DNA of 64,000 nucleotides from Blastomonas sp. (GCF_030373265.1 NZ_JAUCZC010000018.1:1-64000); one strand, 5' to 3'; positions 36,904 to 45,559 are shown, counted from the first letter of the stretch. Notes: a model not told the origin generated them from the letters alone. Numbers and translations: made by a program.

Positions 36904-37910
36904 CGCACGATCACCGCGATGATGCAATCGATGACGCTGCGCGCGCCTGGCTGATCAAGATGCGGGGTCCGGACGCCCACCAGCTGCGTCACGAGTTCGA
37001 GACTTGGCATAATGCCGACTCTGCGCACAAGGCAGCCTATGAGCGGGCCGAAGCTATCATGGCGCAGTCCGCTATCCTGAAGGGCTCTATGCGACATGGC
37101 CGGGCGCGCAAGTCTCGGCCTGCCGCTCAACGACCTGTCATGCAGCGATGGCTGACCGCCGGTGCGCTGGCAGCCGCAGCGGCCATGCTATTTCTGGCGA
37201 TCAGTGCCGGAGGTGCTTCCCTTTCCGGTGCCAATGGCCAAAATCCGATAGCCGCCTGGGCTGCCGAGCCTCTGATGACAAGGCACGGCGAAATCAGGAG
37301 CTTTCGGCTTGATGACGGATCCGTTGTCACGCTCGATACCGACAGCCGCCTCGACGTGGCGTTGAGCGATAATGCAAGGGTCGTGAAGCTTGGCAGAGGC
37401 CGGGCACGCCTGCAGATCGCCACTGACGCGCGGCCATTCCGCATTCTGGCAGGGGCTGGCGAGGTCACCACCACGCAAGCCTTACTCGATATCGGTTATG
37501 ACTACGACGGCATGATCGGCGTCACTCTGTCCAATGGCGCGGCGGTAATTGCACCGACTGGTCGGAACACCTCCAAATCCGTAATCCGCCAGCTTCCTGC
37601 AGCAACGCCCCTGGCATATCGCGCCGATGATGCCGGGCTGAGGCTTCGGGCACGGTCGCCAATCTATGGCGACAGTGAATGGCCGTCTGGCTGGGCAGAA
37701 TATCGCACGGTCAGGCTCGACCAGCTGGTGGCCGCAGCCAATCGATATGCGGCGGTTCCGATCAAAATCGAGGACCCTGCCATCGCCCGCCTCGAAGCGT
37801 CCGGCCGTTTCAGGATAAGCCAGACGGATACCTTCGTCAGGCGCCTTGCACAGCTGTTCGATCTTGCCATCGAGCGCAGGGCCAACGGAATATATCTGCA
37901 ACGGCGATAA
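36900..37910 (+). CDS. FecR-like anti-sigma factor / signal transducer
   Basis: This 336-residue protein has an N-terminal cytoplasmic DUF4880-like segment (DDAARAWLIKMRGPDAHQLRHEFETWHNADSAHKAAYERAE). One transmembrane helix follows (WLTAGALAAAAAMLFLAISAGG, about 80-105). The periplasmic FecR domain reads TRHGEIRSFRLDDGSVVTLDTDSRLDVALSDNARVVKLGRGRARL, and the C-terminal region with LDQLVAAANRYAAVPIKIED and FRISQTDTFVRRLAQLFDLAIERR contacts the receptor's STN domain. The order FecI-FecR-TonB receptor with STN is the standard cell-surface signalling layout, here tied to a lasso peptide. Confidence 0.93.
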   Translation: MTHDHRDDAIDDAARAWLIKMRGPDAHQLRHEFETWHNADSAHKAAYERAEAIMAQSAILKGSMRHGRARKSRPAAQRPVMQRWLTAGALAAAAAMLFLAISAGGASLSGANGQNPIAAWAAEPLMTRHGEIRSFRLDDGSVVTLDTDSRLDVALSDNARVVKLGRGRARLQIATDARPFRILAGAGEVTTTQALLDIGYDYDGMIGVTLSNGAAVIAPTGRNTSKSVIRQLPAATPLAYRADDAGLRLRARSPIYGDSEWPSGWAEYRTVRLDQLVAAANRYAAVPIKIEDPAIARLEASGRFRISQTDTFVRRLAQLFDLAIERRANGIYLQRR

Positions 37911-37953
37911 TTTTTCCATTGCCTGACTAAGGTGCCCAAACAACCAGCGTCAT

Positions 37954-38008
37954 TCCCCCTTCAAAGGCCGTGTGTCTCCTCGACAAGCGGCCCCAAACCG
38001 AAGGGGGA
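37954..38008 (+). promoter_or_regulatory. Inverted repeat that could sequester the receptor's ribosome site
   Basis: TCCCCCTTC (37954-37962) and GAAGGGGGA (38000-38008) are perfect 9-base complements 37 bases apart. The right arm is the purine-rich ribosome-binding region just before the ATG at 38014. A leader hairpin could limit receptor translation; this is inference. Confidence 0.35.
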
Positions 38009-38013
38009 TCAGG

Positions 38014-40557
38014 ATGATGTCAGGAAAATCACAGGTGATGCGCGCGCTGATGGCCAGCGTGGCGCTGGGGCTTATGCCAGGTGCTGCACATGCCCAGCAG
38101 CAGGAAAAGATGGTCTACGACCAGCCAGCGCAGGATCTTGGCGACGCGCTGCGCAATGTGGCCACGCGAGCCGGAATCGAACTCTACGCTTCGGCGGATG
38201 ATCTTGAAGGTCTTCAGGCGCCTGCCCTGAAGGGTGATCTGACAACACGGGAAGCCATTGAGGCCCTGTTGCGTGGCACCCGCCTCGTTGCGCGGTTTGA
38301 ACGGGGGTCGGTGACGATCGGACGCGCTGAAGGCAGGCGCGCCGATGAAGCCGGCTCGCAATCCGATCCCATCATCGTGACGGGATCACGCATCAAGGGT
38401 GCGCCTTCGGCCGTTCCGGTGACGACGGTGACAAGCGAGGACATCCGCAATGCCGGTCAGAATGATCTTGGCGAAGTGGCACGCAGCCTTCCCCAGAACT
38501 TCGGTGGGGGTCAAAACCCGGGCATCGGCAACACTCAAGGCGCTGCCAACGAGAACGTCAACGTCAATGGTGCATCGACATTCAATCTTCGCGGCATTGG
38601 GCCCAATGCGACGTTGACACTGATCAATGGCAACCGTTTTGCCTTCAGCGGGGTCAATTCGGTCATCGATGTGAGCGCAATTCCCGTGGCTGCGGTCGAG
38701 CGTGTCGAGGTGATCGCCGACGGGGCCTCGGCGATTTACGGCGCAGATGCGGTGGCGGGCGTCGTCAACATCATCCTGCGGCGAAGCTATGATGGCGTAT
38801 CAACCAGCGCGCGCGTTGGCGGATCGACCGATGGCGGCAATTTCCAGCAGCAATTCAGCGTTCTGGCCGGCAAGAGCTGGTCGACCGGCGGGGTGCTGGC
38901 TGCTTATGATGTCAGCAGCAATTCTTCGATCCAGGCCGGGTCGCGCAGCTATGCAGTCTCGAATAATCCGGATGCCACCCTATTTCCCGACCTGCGTCGG
39001 CACGCCGTTCTTATCAGCGCCCACCAGGCTTTTGGTGATCGCGTCGAACTGAGCGCCGACGCCATTTTCAAGACGGGCAGACAGATCGCGGCCTCGGGCT
39101 TCTCGGCCACAGTGCCGATCACCACCTCTGGTAACCAGGTTCGCACCGATTTCGAGACATTCGGAATTGCTCCGAAAATCGTCGTTGATCTGTCGGACGA
39201 CTGGACCTTCGAGATCCTCGGCTTTTATGGCACCGACACAACCGATGGTCTTACCCGGATTTTTTCCGGAGGCATTCAGACGAGCACCGCCCCACGATAT
39301 TTCTTCAACCGGAATTTCTCGGTTGAGGCGGGGCTTCAGGGCGCGCTGTTCGAGCTGCCTGGAGGGCCCGCCCGGATTGCAGCGGGCGCTGGTTACCGTT
39401 CCAGCTTTTTCGAGGCGAGGCTTGGCGGCAGGGCGTTCGACCAGCTTCGTAAAAACTATTTTGCCTATGGGGAGCTGTATGTGCCGCTCACCAGCCCGGA
39501 ACAGGGCGTCGCGCTTGCGCACCGGGCATCGCTCACCGGCGCGCTGCGCTATGAGGACAACTCGGATTCGGGCGATATCGTCACTCCCAAGGTCGGCATG
39601 ATCTACGAGCCGGTAGCCGGGCTGACCTTTGGCATCTCATGGGGCAAATCGTTCAAGCTGCCGACGCTCTTTCAGCAATATACGGGCTATTCAGCAGTTC
39701 TGGTGCCGGTTGGCGGCTTCGGACAGGGTTTTCCGGCGAGCTCGACGCTCGCGGTTGCCCAGGGGGCCAGCGAGATGCTGGGGCCTGAGCGCTCGGAGAA
39801 CTGGACCTTCAGCGCGACGGTGAAACCGGCAGGCGGTCTGGAGCTGTCCGCTGCCTATTTTCATATCGACTATACGGACCGGGTAACACCTCCGCTGCCC
39901 TCAGGCGCTGGCGCGCTCAATAACCCGATCTTCGCAGATCTCATCACATTCAATCCGTCAGCAGCCTTGCTCGATGCACTGTTCAGCGGCGCAAATGGCG
40001 GGCTACAGAATGGGACTGGCGCTCCCTATGACCCGCAGCGGGTGATTGCGCTTCTCGATGCACGCACCCGCAATATTGCCCAACAGACCTACAGCGGCGT
40101 CGATGTGTCGGCACGATACGACCTTGAGACTGGCCCGGGTCAGCGGCTCTCGCTGAGCGGCGGCGGTACATGGATGGAAAGCAGCCAGCGTCTTCTTCCC
40201 GGCCTGCCCGTGACCGAACTGGCCGGAAACATATTCTTTCCGCCGCATATTCGCGCGCGGGCCGGGGCGACGTACAGCACAAAGCGGCTTTCGCTTTCCA
40301 CCTTCGTCAACCATAGCGGCAGCGTGACCGATAATCGCAGACCGGTTCAGACCAAGCTGTCTTCATTCACCACCCTGGATCTGACGGCGCGTCTGACGCT
40401 GGGGACAGGGACCGAGATCGCGGTCAACGCCCTCAACATTCTCAACGAGAAGCCCGATCGCATCTTCACGGCGGCCGCGTTCGACGCAGCATTTGATTCA
40501 ACCAATTACTCGGCGGTCGGACGCTTCCTCGGCCTGACGATACGTCATGACTGGTAA
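38014..40557 (+). CDS. TonB-dependent receptor with STN domain, predicted lasso peptide uptake/signalling
   Basis: This 847-residue protein has a signal peptide (LMASVALGLMPGAAHA). An STN/secretin-TonB N-terminal domain (about 30-105: VYDQPAQDLGDALRNVATRAGIELYASADDLEG) signals to FecR. The TonB box region (DPIIVTGSRI), plug (STFNLRGIGPNATLTLINGNRF and VERVEVIADGASAIYGADAVAGVVNIILR) and a 22-strand barrel ending in the aromatic-terminal VGRFLGLTIRHDW follow. ATG 38014 follows AAGGGGGATCAGG. It is located between fecR and the isopeptidase, an arrangement found in isopeptidase-type lasso clusters, where it is thought to import the lasso peptide for cleavage. The stop overlaps the isopeptidase start region. 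Confidence 0.93.
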   Translation: MMSGKSQVMRALMASVALGLMPGAAHAQQQEKMVYDQPAQDLGDALRNVATRAGIELYASADDLEGLQAPALKGDLTTREAIEALLRGTRLVARFERGSVTIGRAEGRRADEAGSQSDPIIVTGSRIKGAPSAVPVTTVTSEDIRNAGQNDLGEVARSLPQNFGGGQNPGIGNTQGAANENVNVNGASTFNLRGIGPNATLTLINGNRFAFSGVNSVIDVSAIPVAAVERVEVIADGASAIYGADAVAGVVNIILRRSYDGVSTSARVGGSTDGGNFQQQFSVLAGKSWSTGGVLAAYDVSSNSSIQAGSRSYAVSNNPDATLFPDLRRHAVLISAHQAFGDRVELSADAIFKTGRQIAASGFSATVPITTSGNQVRTDFETFGIAPKIVVDLSDDWTFEILGFYGTDTTDGLTRIFSGGIQTSTAPRYFFNRNFSVEAGLQGALFELPGGPARIAAGAGYRSSFFEARLGGRAFDQLRKNYFAYGELYVPLTSPEQGVALAHRASLTGALRYEDNSDSGDIVTPKVGMIYEPVAGLTFGISWGKSFKLPTLFQQYTGYSAVLVPVGGFGQGFPASSTLAVAQGASEMLGPERSENWTFSATVKPAGGLELSAAYFHIDYTDRVTPPLPSGAGALNNPIFADLITFNPSAALLDALFSGANGGLQNGTGAPYDPQRVIALLDARTRNIAQQTYSGVDVSARYDLETGPGQRLSLSGGGTWMESSQRLLPGLPVTELAGNIFFPPHIRARAGATYSTKRLSLSTFVNHSGSVTDNRRPVQTKLSSFTTLDLTARLTLGTGTEIAVNALNILNEKPDRIFTAAAFDAAFDSTNYSAVGRFLGLTIRHDW

Positions 40558-42775
40558 GCCGCGCATGATCCGTACAGGGACAACAGTCTGGTCACTGTTT
40601 GCTGGCATGTCGTTGATCGCCCTGCCGAGTGCAGCGGGGGGTATGGAACCCAATCGCTATTGGTCGGCGGAAGATATTGTTACGGTTCCAAAAGTCATCT
40701 CGCTTGCGCTGTCATCCGATGGAAAGGATCTGGCCTATATCGAAAAGGTGGCCGATCTCCGGGAGAACCGAACGCTTTACATCGTGTACCATCTGGATTT
40801 GGCTACCCGGGTGCGAAAAGAGATCGTGCGTGCCGCTTCCGCTGACCATCTCAAGGCGATCGCGGGCGCCAGAGAGTGGAATGTGCTGCTTGACCTTGGT
40901 CAAGGGCAGCAGCTTTATCGGATTGACGCGAGATTGAATGTCGGACTCGTCGTCGCGAATGAGGACAATGTTCAGGTCGGACAGACAGAAGGTGGTTTGT
41001 TTGCGGTTACGAATAACGCGCCGCACAGGGTCGGCGTGTTAGGATATGACTGGTCCCCGGATCGCAAATGGTTGTGGTATACTGCACTTAAGCCGACAAT
41101 CGACCGCCCTCAGCTGAAGCGGGACGACGATGTCATAGCTCAAAAGCACAGGCGCCGTGCACCGGTCAGTGCGATGGTCGAACTGCGCCTGCGGTCGCCA
41201 ACGGGTGAAGACATACTTGTTGCAACACGTCCTACGAAAGACCGTCTTGCCTTCTATTTCGCCGGCACCGTGAAATGGACCAAAGATGGCTTACGCTATT
41301 ACGTCGAAACCACATCCGGCACACAAAGCGATGAATCTGAAGCCTTTGAACTGAAGTTCGGATCAACGGCCAGCATGTCAGTTGGAAAACAGCAAGGTCT
41401 ACCTTCGGTTGATTTTGTCCGAGGGCCTCGCGGGGGCCTCCTCGCCAGCAGCGGATTGGGAACGGCGTTCGAATTGGTCGAGACCCAGGCCAGCGCTCCG
41501 CAACACAGTTACGGCAAGTATCCTTTCTATGTGGGGGATCCACGGGCCGCGGCAAGCTGGCGCTCTACCGATGGTCAGAGAACAGTTCTTGGAATGCGGA
41601 CGACCAAGCATCCGCGCTACGGATTGGCGCTTGTGACCTTACGCGGCGTGCGACCGATCTTGACCAATGGAAGTCTGACCCGGTGCGATTTTCGTGCGGA
41701 CGTGGACTGGGGCGTCTGTGTCGAAGAGTCGATGACACAATCACCTAGGCTGGTCAGGGTTAAGCCCGGCACCGGCACGGTCGACAACATCATCGAACTT
41801 TCCGCGCGACACCAAGCTGTAACACCCTTGCGCACAACGGCACATACATGGACCAATCGACATGGGCTCAATACAACAGGGTTCATCGTCTGGCCCCGCG
41901 GGTTTGAAAGGGGTCAGAAATATCCTGCCATTGTCGTTACGCACGGAAGCGATGCCGACGAGCGTTTTGCCGAACAGGACTTCCAATGGGATTATCCCGT
42001 TCAGCTTTGGGCAGAGCGTGGATACATGGTCGTTCTCGTAAATGAACCGTCCCCGAGGCAGGATCCGGCCTTGATGGCGGCCTATGCCCAGTGGCGGGCT
42101 GGGCGTGGCGAACTGACACCTGAAGAACTTCAGCGCCATGTCTGGCTGAACGTTATTGATACCCTGGAAGATGTTGTTGGCCAGATGGCAAAAGAAGGCG
42201 CGTTGGATGTCACACGCGTTGGCATCGCAGGATATAGCCGCGGTTCTCAGATTGCGAATGTTGCAGTGACGCAATCTGGTCTGTTCAAAGCCGCGTCCAG
42301 TGGCGATGGCAGTTTCCTCGAGCCTGCAGCCTATCATGAAGCGATCCGCTCCTATACCGCCATCTTCGGGGGGCCGCCTGTAGGTGAAAATCTGCCAAAC
42401 TACCGGCGCCTTTCGCCATCGCTACGCGCAGATCGTGTGTGCGCGCCGGTGCTCCACCAAATGGCGGCCCCGTTCGCAGGGGCAATAGATTTCCATTTGG
42501 CGCTGCGATCTGCGCGCGTTCCGGCCCAGATCGGCCTTTATCCCGGCGAGACTGCTGCAACGGATGAAACGCATCTGTTTCACATTCCCTCCAACCGCCT
42601 TCAGGCTATGCGCGAAAACCTTGCCTGGTTCGATTTCTGGCTACGCGGCGAGCGTGACCGCGATTTTGAATTCCCGGATGATTTTGACCGATGGGCGCGA
42701 ATGGCGGAGGATCTGCCGGAAAGGTGCCGACTCCAGCCTCTAAGCAACGCGGCGGATGCGTCGGTCATCAAATAG
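40547..42775 (+). CDS. Lasso peptide isopeptidase (Atxe2/SpI-IsoP-like S9 prolyl-oligopeptidase relative)
   Basis: This protein of about 742 residues has a signal-like N-terminus (TTVWSLFAGMSLIALPSAAGG). A beta-propeller (about 30-450) is followed by an alpha/beta-hydrolase domain with the nucleophile elbow IAGYSRGSQIANVAV (Ser near 561) and a late His (ETHLFHIPS). The family hydrolyses the isopeptide bond of lasso peptides and opens them to linear form, which distinguishes it from ordinary S9 peptidases by context: FecIR-TonB receptor on one side and lasso genes C-B-A facing it. The acidic triad residue is not obvious in the stretch PVLHQMAAPFAGAIDFH. Start ATG 40547 overlaps the receptor stop; Met7 (40565) is an alternative. 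The 3' end overlaps lasso gene C by 8 bases. Confidence 0.9.
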   Translation: MTGKPRMIRTGTTVWSLFAGMSLIALPSAAGGMEPNRYWSAEDIVTVPKVISLALSSDGKDLAYIEKVADLRENRTLYIVYHLDLATRVRKEIVRAASADHLKAIAGAREWNVLLDLGQGQQLYRIDARLNVGLVVANEDNVQVGQTEGGLFAVTNNAPHRVGVLGYDWSPDRKWLWYTALKPTIDRPQLKRDDDVIAQKHRRRAPVSAMVELRLRSPTGEDILVATRPTKDRLAFYFAGTVKWTKDGLRYYVETTSGTQSDESEAFELKFGSTASMSVGKQQGLPSVDFVRGPRGGLLASSGLGTAFELVETQASAPQHSYGKYPFYVGDPRAAASWRSTDGQRTVLGMRTTKHPRYGLALVTLRGVRPILTNGSLTRCDFRADVDWGVCVEESMTQSPRLVRVKPGTGTVDNIIELSARHQAVTPLRTTAHTWTNRHGLNTTGFIVWPRGFERGQKYPAIVVTHGSDADERFAEQDFQWDYPVQLWAERGYMVVLVNEPSPRQDPALMAAYAQWRAGRGELTPEELQRHVWLNVIDTLEDVVGQMAKEGALDVTRVGIAGYSRGSQIANVAVTQSGLFKAASSGDGSFLEPAAYHEAIRSYTAIFGGPPVGENLPNYRRLSPSLRADRVCAPVLHQMAAPFAGAIDFHLALRSARVPAQIGLYPGETAATDETHLFHIPSNRLQAMRENLAWFDFWLRGERDRDFEFPDDFDRWARMAEDLPERCRLQPLSNAADASVIK

Positions 42776-44489
42776 CATTGCTCCACCATCGTGCCCACGT
42801 CTCGGCAGCGCATAATGTGAGTATTCGTCTCGCCCTGTTTGATCCATCTGGGGTTGGTTGTCCGGCTCCATCAAAGATAGAAAGGTCCAGCATCCCGGCT
42901 TTTGCAAGCATGCCGCCACGCAGCATGTCCTCTGCTTTACGGCCTTGCGATTGGTATATCTTCCGCATGAACCCGGACGGTCCACCCTTTGAAGTTCGCT
43001 GCAGCAGTTCTTGTGGAACGATACCTTCAAAGGCTGCTCGGGCAACTGCCCTGTTTTTGCCCTCATTAACCCATAGCCATGTTGGGATTGCGAGGCACAG
43101 CTCGATAATCGGCTGAGACAGCAATGGAGCAATGTGGATCGGGTGAGTCTTGCGCGGATAAAGCTCAATGCTGCGTTGTGCGCGGATGAGCTGCTTTACA
43201 TGCCCAATTTTGCCCGGAAGCGCATTTTTCGGAACGTCGAGCCAGGGATGGAGCGACCGATCAGGCACAAGTGTTTCGCTCATTGATTTTGACAGGCCAG
43301 ATGTGTCGCTGGCGATACGCGGTGCATGGCCGGCCCGCCTGTAAATGTCCCACGCATGGCGCAGAATTGTCATACCGTCGGCACCCGTCAGGACACTGAG
43401 ATCCCGCAAGGTAGTCATGACGCCGGAGCGGGATCCTTGAGACAGGAACCGGTCCACGAACGGTGCAGCTGTGCGCAAGCTGCAGAACACATTATCACCG
43501 CCATTGCCTGAGAAATGTGCCTCGATGTGATGGTTGGCACGAAATTGCGAATGTATGGCTGCGATGGACTGCATGAAATAGGGCGCAACCGGCCATGGAT
43601 GGTGCCGAGCGACCGGCTCTTCGACATCCACTGATGACAAGGCGTAATGTCGTTCATGCAACGGACGATCCAGCACTGTTGCCAGCCTGGCAGCGTAGCT
43701 TCGTTCATCCCCGTGCGGATCATTGCTGACCAGATTGAGGCAGTGCAGCATGGTGTGGGGCTGCACTGTGCAAGCGACGATCGAAGAATCGAGCCCGCCG
43801 GAGACGCCGAGCAGGATCGACTCGAAGCACCCTCCCCAGGAACGAACACAATTGGTTGTGACGCGGCGAAGCTTTGCGGCAGCAGCATCAAAATGTATCT
43901 GTTGGCCTGGATCTGTCCAACGCCATGGTGTCCACCACACGCTCAGGGAAGTTCCTGCAGTCGACCTCGTGATGCATTCTCCAGCCAGAAGTTCCGAAAT
44001 GCCAGTAAGGCAGGTGTCGCGCCCGATTGCATCGAGGCTGATCAGAAGCCGTCCGACCTGTTCGAAGTTGACAGCTCCCGGCCCGCGAGTTGCAAGGTCC
44101 TCGACATCGCTGCCAAGGATCAGACTGCCGGATTTGGAGCGATAATAGCATGGCAGTTGCCCGGACGGATCGCGCAGCACGGACACTGTGCCGCCATCTC
44201 CAACAATAACGGCAACATAAGCCCCCCAAAAATCTGTGAGTAGCGATCGGCCTTCGCTCGCCAGAATTGCCTGTACAGTTACGTCATCAAGTTCCGTTAT
44301 GCGGCGGCTTAGCTGGACGCCTTCAAACAGGTGACCGATGATGCAGCCGTGATCACCGATCCGGATCACGGGAGTATCGCTCCAGACGCGCACTGCAGGA
44401 TCAACAAATGCGGGGCAACCCTTGGTTGGAGCAGCTCCGGCTCCAGCTTCGCTGCCCGATGACAATTCAATACGAAAATGTCCGGCCAT
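42768..44489 (-). CDS. Lasso peptide macrolactam synthetase (asparagine synthetase-like, gene C)
   Basis: This 573-residue protein has an N-terminal amidotransferase-like domain lacking the Cys2 of true asparagine synthetases (starts MAGHFRIEL). The C-terminal AsnB-like domain has the PP-loop LLGVSGGLDSSIVACTVQ (about residue 225), which adenylates the Asp/Glu side chain of the core so that the free N-terminal amine closes the ring. Further AsnB-type motifs are YAARLATVLDRPLHERHYAL and EAHFSGNGGDNVFCSL. The ATG at 44489 shares a base with the stop of gene B (TAATG), so B and C are coupled. It is convergent with the isopeptidase gene. Confidence 0.92.
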   Translation of the reverse strand: MAGHFRIELSSGSEAGAGAAPTKGCPAFVDPAVRVWSDTPVIRIGDHGCIIGHLFEGVQLSRRITELDDVTVQAILASEGRSLLTDFWGAYVAVIVGDGGTVSVLRDPSGQLPCYYRSKSGSLILGSDVEDLATRGPGAVNFEQVGRLLISLDAIGRDTCLTGISELLAGECITRSTAGTSLSVWWTPWRWTDPGQQIHFDAAAAKLRRVTTNCVRSWGGCFESILLGVSGGLDSSIVACTVQPHTMLHCLNLVSNDPHGDERSYAARLATVLDRPLHERHYALSSVDVEEPVARHHPWPVAPYFMQSIAAIHSQFRANHHIEAHFSGNGGDNVFCSLRTAAPFVDRFLSQGSRSGVMTTLRDLSVLTGADGMTILRHAWDIYRRAGHAPRIASDTSGLSKSMSETLVPDRSLHPWLDVPKNALPGKIGHVKQLIRAQRSIELYPRKTHPIHIAPLLSQPIIELCLAIPTWLWVNEGKNRAVARAAFEGIVPQELLQRTSKGGPSGFMRKIYQSQGRKAEDMLRGGMLAKAGMLDLSIFDGAGQPTPDGSNRARRILTLCAAETWARWWSNAI

Positions 44490-45133
44490 TACACGACCAG
44501 AATGGGTTTGTAGGTGGTGACGAGGTCAAGCGGGTCTGTCAGGACTGTGGAACCGAACTGGACCCAGCAATGGGCTGAGAATGGCAATGCTACCCCGATT
44601 ATGAGGTCAACATGGCAACCCTGACGGGCGAGCATGCATTTCATTGCGATCCCCCGAACCAGACACTTGTCGATACCAGAGGTAAAGCGGCCTGCCCGCT
44701 GGAAAGCTGCTGCCGCGCGAGCGGCAACCAGAAGTTCTTCCGGCCTGGCGGGCAAGCTGGTTGATGCAATTCGGCTGAAAACCTGTGCGAGAGGGCGTCG
44801 CTTGAGCATCAGTTCCGCACAGGCCTGATATAAGATGGCCTTCGCTGTGAGCCTGAGAGGCGCGGGCTGGATATCATTCTCGATGACACTGAAGAGAGGC
44901 GTTTCAACCTGGAGCTTTCGCTCTGCCGAGTCTGCCGGGCCGGCTTGTATGATGCTTCGCGACTGCAGCCAGGCAAGGTCCGAGACATCTGCGCAACCGG
45001 ACACGAAGCGCTGGAACCGAGCGTCGGCATCCTTGTGCAACAGAAAGTAGCGATCAGAATCGAGGTCGAGAAACACCGAGCATGATCCCAATGTGCAGAA
45101 GTGCAGGTGCGGAGAGAGCCGATATCCCATCAT
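44489..45133 (-). CDS. Lasso peptide leader peptidase with fused RRE (gene B, B1-B2 fusion)
   Basis: This 214-residue protein has an N-terminal about 80 residues that form a RiPP recognition element/PqqD-like domain (GYRLSPHLHFCTLGSCSVFLDLDSDRYFLL), which binds the leader peptide. The C-terminal transglutaminase-like cysteine protease (B2) shows Cys in GIDKCLVRGIAMKCML, His in FSAHCWVQFG and Asp in TDPLDLVTTYKPILVV, which cleave the leader. Proteobacterial lasso clusters usually have the fused form seen here. The track start at 45163 is TTG; ATG 45133 fits family N-termini better, though no strong ribosome site is seen. It lies 56 bp after the precursor gene on the same strand. Confidence 0.92.
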   Translation of the reverse strand: MMGYRLSPHLHFCTLGSCSVFLDLDSDRYFLLHKDADARFQRFVSGCADVSDLAWLQSRSIIQAGPADSAERKLQVETPLFSVIENDIQPAPLRLTAKAILYQACAELMLKRRPLAQVFSRIASTSLPARPEELLVAARAAAAFQRAGRFTSGIDKCLVRGIAMKCMLARQGCHVDLIIGVALPFSAHCWVQFGSTVLTDPLDLVTTYKPILVV

Positions 45134-45189
45134 GACAGGCTTGCGATCAGCAATGGCGTGCAACCATCAGGCTGCACGCCACTGGCTGT

Positions 45190-45333
45190 TCAGTCGTCGG
45201 ACTCGATACCGCCAACGAAGATACGCTGCCCCGTCTGGACATCGTCGTTGCCGAGGATCGAGGCACCGCGGGTTTCGTCCTGGACAGCGCCCAGATCGAT
45301 GACGTCGTCATGCTGAGGTTCAAACGAGTTCAT
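45190..45333 (-). CDS. Lasso peptide precursor (gene A), 47 residues, missed by the ORF track
   Basis: ATG 45333 has AAAGGA at good spacing and encodes 47 residues. The leader MNSFEPQHDDVIDLGAVQDE ends with Thr-Arg, placing the conserved Thr at position -2 before a Gly, the rule for lasso precursors. The predicted core is 25 residues. It begins GASILGNDD, so the Gly1 amine can close on Asp8 or Asp9 (8- or 9-membered ring). It ends FVGGIESDD, closely resembling the GGI...DD tails of sphingonodin- and sphingopyxin-type lasso peptides from sphingomonads. Candidate steric plugs are Ile16, Phe17 and Arg15. Genes B and C follow directly. No exporter (D) gene is present, as is usual in isopeptidase-type clusters. 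Confidence 0.9.
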   Translation of the reverse strand: MNSFEPQHDDVIDLGAVQDETRGASILGNDDVQTGQRIFVGGIESDD

Positions 45334-45409
45334 GCTCAGTTCCTTTCCGTAATATGCGACCAGGATAGTCGCAGAGAAAGGCTATGCCCGGTTGAACGTC
45401 ATCTCCATT

Positions 45410-45426
45410 TTATAATCCGATTATAA
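45410..45426. promoter_or_regulatory. AT-rich palindrome upstream of the lasso precursor gene
   Basis: TTATAATCCGATTATAA has perfect 8-bp arms around one base and lies 77 bp upstream of the precursor ATG. It contains TATAAT on both strands and could be a promoter -10 region, an operator, or both. Confidence 0.4.
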
Positions 45427-45532
45427 TTGAGACTGGCTGATCTAAAACGTGACCGAGCAATAGGAAACGCACGTCGGATGCACGTACTGACACCTTTAGC
45501 GGTACGCCTGGACATGCGTGTCAGAACCCGGT

Positions 45533-45559
45533 CACACGCTGATATTACATCAGCGTGTG
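45533..45559. repeat. Strong 11-bp inverted repeat near the lasso/integrase boundary
   Basis: CACACGCTGAT and ATCAGCGTGTG are perfect complements separated by ATTAC. No T-run follows on either strand, so it is not a typical terminator; it may be a protein-binding or recombination-related site. Confidence 0.45.
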
